DNA of 64,000 nucleotides from Brachionus plicatilis (lineage: Eukaryota > Rotifera > Eurotatoria > Ploima > Brachionidae): assembly GCA_010279815.1 (NCBI GenBank), contig QEOQ01000640.1, forward strand, positions 1,928,767 to 1,992,766. Direction: 5' to 3'. The position numbers and the translations under genes were made by a program. The notes beneath the pieces are model-generated. The model saw only the letters and a list, made by a program, of their open reading frames with translations. It did no database searches and was not told the DNA's origin. The stretch's first letter is position 1, and each line of letters starts with the position of its first letter. Of the stretch, positions 59,208 to 64,000 are shown in pieces.

Positions 59208-60188
59208 TTAACACTAGAAGACCCGCGGGTTTTTTAAGCTCTTTTTTTTTGCAAAAAATCGAATAAAAATCAGAAAAAAATTTTTTTTTTAAATTTTTTT
59301 TTCCTCTTCAATTTGAAATTGAATTGTATATGTAATTTAATAGTTAGAATTTATAAATTATAATTTTTTGGTGTCAAAAAAAAAAATTATACATAAAGTC
59401 CCGGAGGGGGTTTTTTAAACCCAGTTAAATTTTTCAACTTTTTGACACTAAAAAAATTATAATTTTTAAATTCTAACTATTAAATTACATATACAATTCA
59501 ATTTCAAATTGAAGAGGAAAAAAAAATTTAAAAAAAAAATTTTTTCTGATTTTTATTCGATTTTTTGCAAATCTAAAATTACCAGAAGAGACTTCATAAT
59601 CAAACTTGTTGAGGAGCTCTCTGAGACCACTAAAGGTTCAAGGAATTCTCAGGCATCTTCATCTAATAGTCAACCAACGACACCAAAAACTCCGCCTACT
59701 CGTAAAAGACTTGCATCAGTTGATTTGAATGTTGATTCGACTCCATCCAAAAAAATGGACACAAAAAAGGATAAGAAAAATTGTCAAATTAGGTTTTGTA
59801 ATCAGAATAAAACAAACGTTACCTGTATTTCATGTAAAAAGTATTGTTGTGGTACATGTTGTAAAGAACAAAAAAACATTGCTTTATGTCAAAAGTGTTT
59901 TGAAGATGGAAAAAAGTTATAAATTAGAGTTTTTTCATTTAAAATTTCATTTTTTCTTTTATTTCAAATGTAATTATGTCAGAATTTCTAATCATATGAC
60001 TAAAATATAATACATTTTTTTTTCTCCATAATCAAGCTACTATTAATTAGCATAAATAACATTAAATAAATTTTATTTTGAAAAAAAAACTTTATTTTGA
60101 CCTTAGTTAGAGTTAAATTAAAAAAAGGGTTTTTTAAACCCATTTTGGGACTTAACGGTATAAAAAAAATCGGGTCTTCTAGTGTTAA
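59208..60188 (+). mobile_element. Compact piggyBac derivative with TTAA target sites
   Basis: TTAA (59208-59211) is followed by CACTAGAAGACCCG, and CGGGTCTTCTAGTG is followed by TTAA (60185-60188). The ends are perfect 14-bp inverted repeats with the TTAA duplication diagnostic of piggyBac. The total is about 973 bp between target sites, so the DDE catalytic core is deleted. Near the left, 59253-59568 is itself an almost perfect palindrome. The right part keeps the C-terminal cysteine-rich domain of the transposase. Confidence 0.88.
59569..59922 (+). pseudogene. C-terminal part of a piggyBac transposase (cysteine-rich domain)
   Basis: The frame ends at TAA 59920-59922 and shows KITRRDFIIKLVEELSE, the final helix region of the catalytic domain. 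A Ser/Thr/Pro linker with TPKTPPTRKRLASVD follows, then a cross-brace-like zinc domain. That domain has CQIRFC, CISCKKYCCGTCC and CQKCFEDGKK. In piggyBac this domain binds the terminal repeats and is needed for transposition and nuclear import. No ATG precedes it in a plausible context; the open frame begins in the palindrome. It cannot catalyse transposition. Confidence 0.8.
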
Positions 60189-60339
60189 GAAAAATCAAAA
60201 GGACGACTAGGAAAAATTCAATTATAAGATTTAGAAAAACCGGCAAGCAACAGGTCAATTAATTTATCTTTTCTTTTTATTAATTTTATCTTTTTTTATA
60301 TCAATAATGAAAAAATTTAACCTTATGATTGAAAACAAG

Positions 60340-60711
60340 TACCGTAAACTCGGATTTATAGACGCAGCATCTACTTCGAGAACGATATATAAACGCGACA
60401 CGGTTATTTTTTAAAATTTTAAATTTGCTGCATGCGCTTATACCAAAATAAATTATAAACTTTACCTATTAACGCTTTTAATTTTTATTTTAATTATTTT
60501 TGGTCGCGTTTATATTAAAAAATTGCATGCTGTTATAAGGTCAAGTTCCGGCTTTACCATGCATGTAATACCTTATCCTGCCTTAAACGCGAAAAATTTA
60601 AAATTGATTTTTTTGATTTTTTTTAACATGGTCCTCTACGGAGTAACCGTGTCGCGTTTATATATCATTCTCGAAGTAGATGCTGCGTCTATAAATCCGA
60701 GTTTACGGTGT
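60340..60711. mobile_element. About 370-bp MITE with 66-bp near-perfect terminal inverted repeats
   Basis: The left end from 60342 (CCGTAAACTCGGATTTATAG) and the right end to 60709 match over 66 bp with a single difference seen by eye. The left flank is TA and the right flank is TG, so a TA target site with one later change is likely. No coding capacity. The CCGTAA start resembles the foldback at 40615. Confidence 0.85.
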
Positions 60712-62653
60712 AATTCCCTTTATTTTTGAAGCAATAAAATAAATAAATAAAAAACAATTTGATATCATTTTTTTATTTTATTTCAAATGATTAATTTTGC
60801 GTAATCATAAAATACATGCCTTTTGTTTTTATTATAGTTACCTAATCTTTTTAAATTTTTTTAATTTTTTTTTATTTAACTTTTTTCTAAAAAGTTTAAA
60901 TCTAAAAAAATTATTCTTTAAAAAGTGCACATTCTCTTCGGTTTTACGATTTTAAGTTTTAAAAGTTAATAATATTTCGATTAAATTTGACAAGCACCTT
61001 TCAAATAATATTTAAAATTTTGGTCCACTACGAATCTTAATTAAATGAAAGACAAATCAATTAAAAAATATAGTTTATAAAATGTATAAGAATCCTTAAA
61101 TTAAAGAGTATTCAGTAAAATATATCATAAAATTCTTATAAAATTCCTTTAAAATTTAAAATTAATTTTTTTCGAGATTTTTTGTGATAAAACATTATTT
61201 CTATGAATGTTTTTGGTTGTTTAAGACTAAGTAAATCTTATTAAATTCAATTTTTTAAATCTTTAGAGAAACATTCAACAAAATCCAAACTTTTGTATAA
61301 AAACTCTGAAGAGGATGTTTTTACGCATAAACAGAAGAAAATATGACATAAAATTTAAAAAGATAGTATGAAGAAAATAAAGCAAAGATTATTTTATTTT
61401 TTAGTTTTTATCATATTTATTTCAAAATAGAATAGTTACTAATTATAAAGCATTAAAAGATTCATTCAATTTTTTTAATCTTGTTTTTTTCTAACCATCA
61501 ATATATCACTCTTTCCCCGGATATCACAATTTGCCAAATCTAATTAAATTTTTATAATTTAAAAAATTTTAATAAAATTGGCTTCTTTTAATTTATTTAA
61601 TTTTCATTCAAAAATTTAGATCACTTTTCGAAAAAACTTACAGAAATAAACTTTATTTTAAAAAAATTATTAGGAAAAGTCATTTTTTTTGGGATAAAGA
61701 TATTTAGATACAAATATTTTGTAAAAAACCCATTTTTGGCTATTTTCGACATTGGTTACATGTCATTAAATCATTTTGAAAACCAGTATTCGATATTTAA
61801 CAAAATGTCATTATATATACAGTGGCATGTTGTTAGATCGAGATTATACGTTATCAAATATCCTAAAACCAGATTTCCAGCTTCCCTTAATATTAAACTA
61901 AGTCTTAATTATCTCACTATTCCTCAATAACTCACTAAACCCCGATCATATATAACTTTTGCTAAATAGTGTCACTTTTTTCCGCATATTTAGGAAAAAA
62001 ATACTCGGTAGACCAGCTAAGGCAAAGTCGACTAATTCTTTTGCTTTTTTTATGCTTAAATTTTTTTAATTGTGGTAGACTAATTTTTAATGACCTTTTA
62101 TGCTTTATTAATTAAAATTTTGTACTTAAATTAAAGTATTTTTTTTCTTTAAGAATTATTTAATCTATAAATTTTTTTATTTATGCGTCAAACACTTTTC
62201 CCTAAAAACTCACTTACATATAAATCCGATACCATAACCTACAATTATTGTTTAAAATTATTAATTAAAAAAATTTATAAATAATTTGACGGTCTAAAAA
62301 TTTTATTTGAAATCAAATCATAAAAGGCATTAATTGAAAAAGTTTCAATATTTAAAGATGGCTAAAAAAAGTTTTAGTGAAATATAAATAATTAGTTTTT
62401 AATATTGTTAATTTAATTTAAAAATAAAAAAATTAAAAAAAATGATTAAAAAAATTTTATTAAATAAATTATCTAACTATCCCAGTCAAAAGTTTATAGT
62501 TTAAATTTTTAGCACTGATTTGGTTTTGATTGCATGAAAATAAAAAACTATTAATCTATAATTTCGTCAAATTGTGGTTTCCCAGAAATTTTTTTTCTAT
62601 TTTTGAAAAAAATTAATAAAACTTGTTTAAAAATTAAAGTTAAAAGTGCATGG
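60712..62653. other. AT-rich intergenic stretch
   Basis: About 1.9 kb downstream of the SLC4 gene with no supported exon. A 64-codon ORF at 61736 lacks coding bias and splice context. Nothing else recognised. Confidence 0.45.
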
Positions 62654-64000
62654 TTAAATTGGCAAATGTGTAAGTTCGTAAAAATCATGTACCATGTCAT
62701 CCTCCTGGCTCTCATTTTCTTCATCAAGCTATGGAAAAAAAATTAAAAAACTTAATATTCAAGTTTACTTTTTTCTTACCAATTCCAATTCTCGATGACT
62801 AAAAAATTTGGTCATCACAAATTTTCTCAATGGTACCAACAAAACTAGAACTATTGGAAACAAAAATGAAATGTTTACTACAGACTTAAGGACCATTAGG
62901 ACAATAACAGCAATTATTTGAATAAAAGTGTAAACATTTCTTTTTGAGGGTCTAATGCCATTTGCATATGGCAGATTAGGACAATATTTAAAAGGTATGA
63001 AAATGAACTTTATTCTATCAAACAATTGAGTACCTGACAAGGACACAATACCGAAGTATAGAAATATTCCGAAAAGAACCGGAACTGGTATGGCTTTGAG
63101 TATGAATTTCCCTTTTAAACACAAACCGATGGCAATGTGTACAAGAATGCTAGTAACTCGTTGCTCTTTTACATCCATTAGTTTTGGCTTTTCACCTGGA
63201 ATTATCGAAGTGGAATAAATGGAGAGACTGGCCCAGTGAGCAAGAGTGCGCACTGGAGCTGAGCACATCCAAGGCAACCCAAACAAACTGTTTACAGCCA
63301 TCATTACAGCACCAAGTAGCAGATCTAGATTAAAACCAGTGCCTTTTTTCAGCTTACGATGTTTAGCAAACAAAATAATTCTTTTTGGAAAAAAAAAAGT
63401 GAGAAAAAAAATTTATTTTTTCATTTTGATTAAATTACCCTGTTAGTTCAACTTCGAAAAAAAGTACAATGAATATGAGAGAGGCGGGAATAATGGCAAT
63501 AAAAGGCACCCAAAGTGGCAAAGAATTGTTAGTACCGAGAGGCATTACTAGCCAATCTCGAGGCTTTGTCGGCACTAATTCATCCGGAATGTCTAATTTT
63601 TGAGTATTTATGTCAGTTCTTTGTCTTATAAAATAATCAACAGCCATCATAAAAATTATGGAAATAAGTATGCCAACATCACTTAATGTTCTTCTGATCT
63701 TTAAGAAAAAAATTAATGTGATATGTTTTTTGAGTTGATGTAGCCTACATTGCTTTCAAAAAATTTACTTCGCCTAAGTTTTTTGAGAAGAAGTGCCATT
63801 GAACAAGTTCCTATAAGTAGCATAAGTGAAATAAGAGCTATATTGGGCTCTGGCACACTTGACTGAGTTGAATAAACTTGATGCACTTCGGGACAACTCG
63901 TTGAGTAATTTGAAGAAATGTTTTTTAAAAAATTCGATTCATCATACAAAGATTTGTTAAATCTATCAAAGAGTTGACAATATTGTTGACTTTTGTAGAT
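62654..64000 (-). CDS. SLC4: SLC4 bicarbonate transporter, C-terminal part (cut by window edge)
   Basis: The minus-strand gene enters from beyond 64000. Exons seen are about 64000-63746 (extracellular loop with NISSNYSTSC, then a TM segment), about 63702-63432, about 63374-62780 and the last about 62728-62654. Signatures are RRTLSDVGILISIIFMMAVD, PRDWLVMPLG, and GFNLDLLLGAVMMAVNSLFG. GLPWMCSAPVRTLAHWASLS, EQRVTSILVHIAIGLCLKG and IPVPVLFGIFLYFGIVSLSG follow, then QLFDRIKFIFIP and the SHRELE segment that ends the membrane domain. The short acidic tail LDEENESQEDDMVHDFYELT is typical. The GEKPK..EQRVT region looks most like Na+-coupled bicarbonate cotransporters, but anion exchangers are not excluded without the rest. 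Introns are about 45-60 bp. Confidence 0.9.

Noticed and set aside
61736..61930. 64-aa ORF as a gene
   Set aside because: No codon bias, no splice sites, no recognisable motif.

Overview
The window is eukaryotic nuclear DNA from what looks like a small-genome invertebrate animal. It is strongly AT-rich. Genes are split by tiny introns, mostly about 45-60 bp, with GT..AG ends and T-rich acceptors. The conserved genes are clearly metazoan: nrf-6-like acyltransferase, SLC4, SLC16-like, SLC52, MFSD5, ceramide kinase, UQCC5 and SHQ1. A 16-bp gap between two co-oriented genes suggests trans-spliced polycistronic transcription. A monogonont rotifer (Brachionus-like) fits best, but that is inference; another small spiralian or ecdysozoan is possible.

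Layout. 0-6 kb: last exon of an unknown gene, a PLAC8-family gene (-), DPH2 (+) with a broken copy of itself next to an assembly gap, and a seven-exon prostaglandin-reductase-like gene (+). 6-16.5 kb: repeats, MFSD5 (-), a long gene-poor stretch, and an eight-exon nrf-6-like acyltransferase (-). 16.5-25.1 kb: a transposon cluster. It holds a zinc-finger-encoding inverted-repeat element, a foldback repeat, and a decayed Ty3/gypsy-type LTR element interrupted by a Mutator-like (MULE) element and ending in an intact RRM-like ORF and a 98-bp LTR. 26-33.6 kb: a small secreted basic protein (+), a riboflavin transporter (SLC52, -), a GC-rich repeat island, then the UQCC5-SHQ1 pair (-). 34-54 kb: foldback repeats, a ceramide-kinase-like gene (+) and a large SLC16-like transporter (-) whose introns hold MITEs and LINE debris. 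54-62.6 kb: gene-poor and repeat-rich, with a compact piggyBac derivative and a near-perfect 370-bp MITE. 62.6-64 kb: 3' end of an SLC4 bicarbonate transporter (-), cut by the window edge.

The host genes are mostly unrelated housekeeping and transport functions and do not form a pathway. UQCC5-SHQ1 is the only candidate co-transcribed pair. The main unusual signals are that pair; many near-palindromic foldback elements, several in introns; three cases where a fragment of a host exon recurs 1.7-3 kb away; transposons nested in one another or reduced to one DNA- or RNA-binding domain; and a possible 69-bp in-frame cassette exon in the SLC16-like gene. All exon boundaries were read by eye from splice signals and reading frame, and none was checked by alignment or transcripts.
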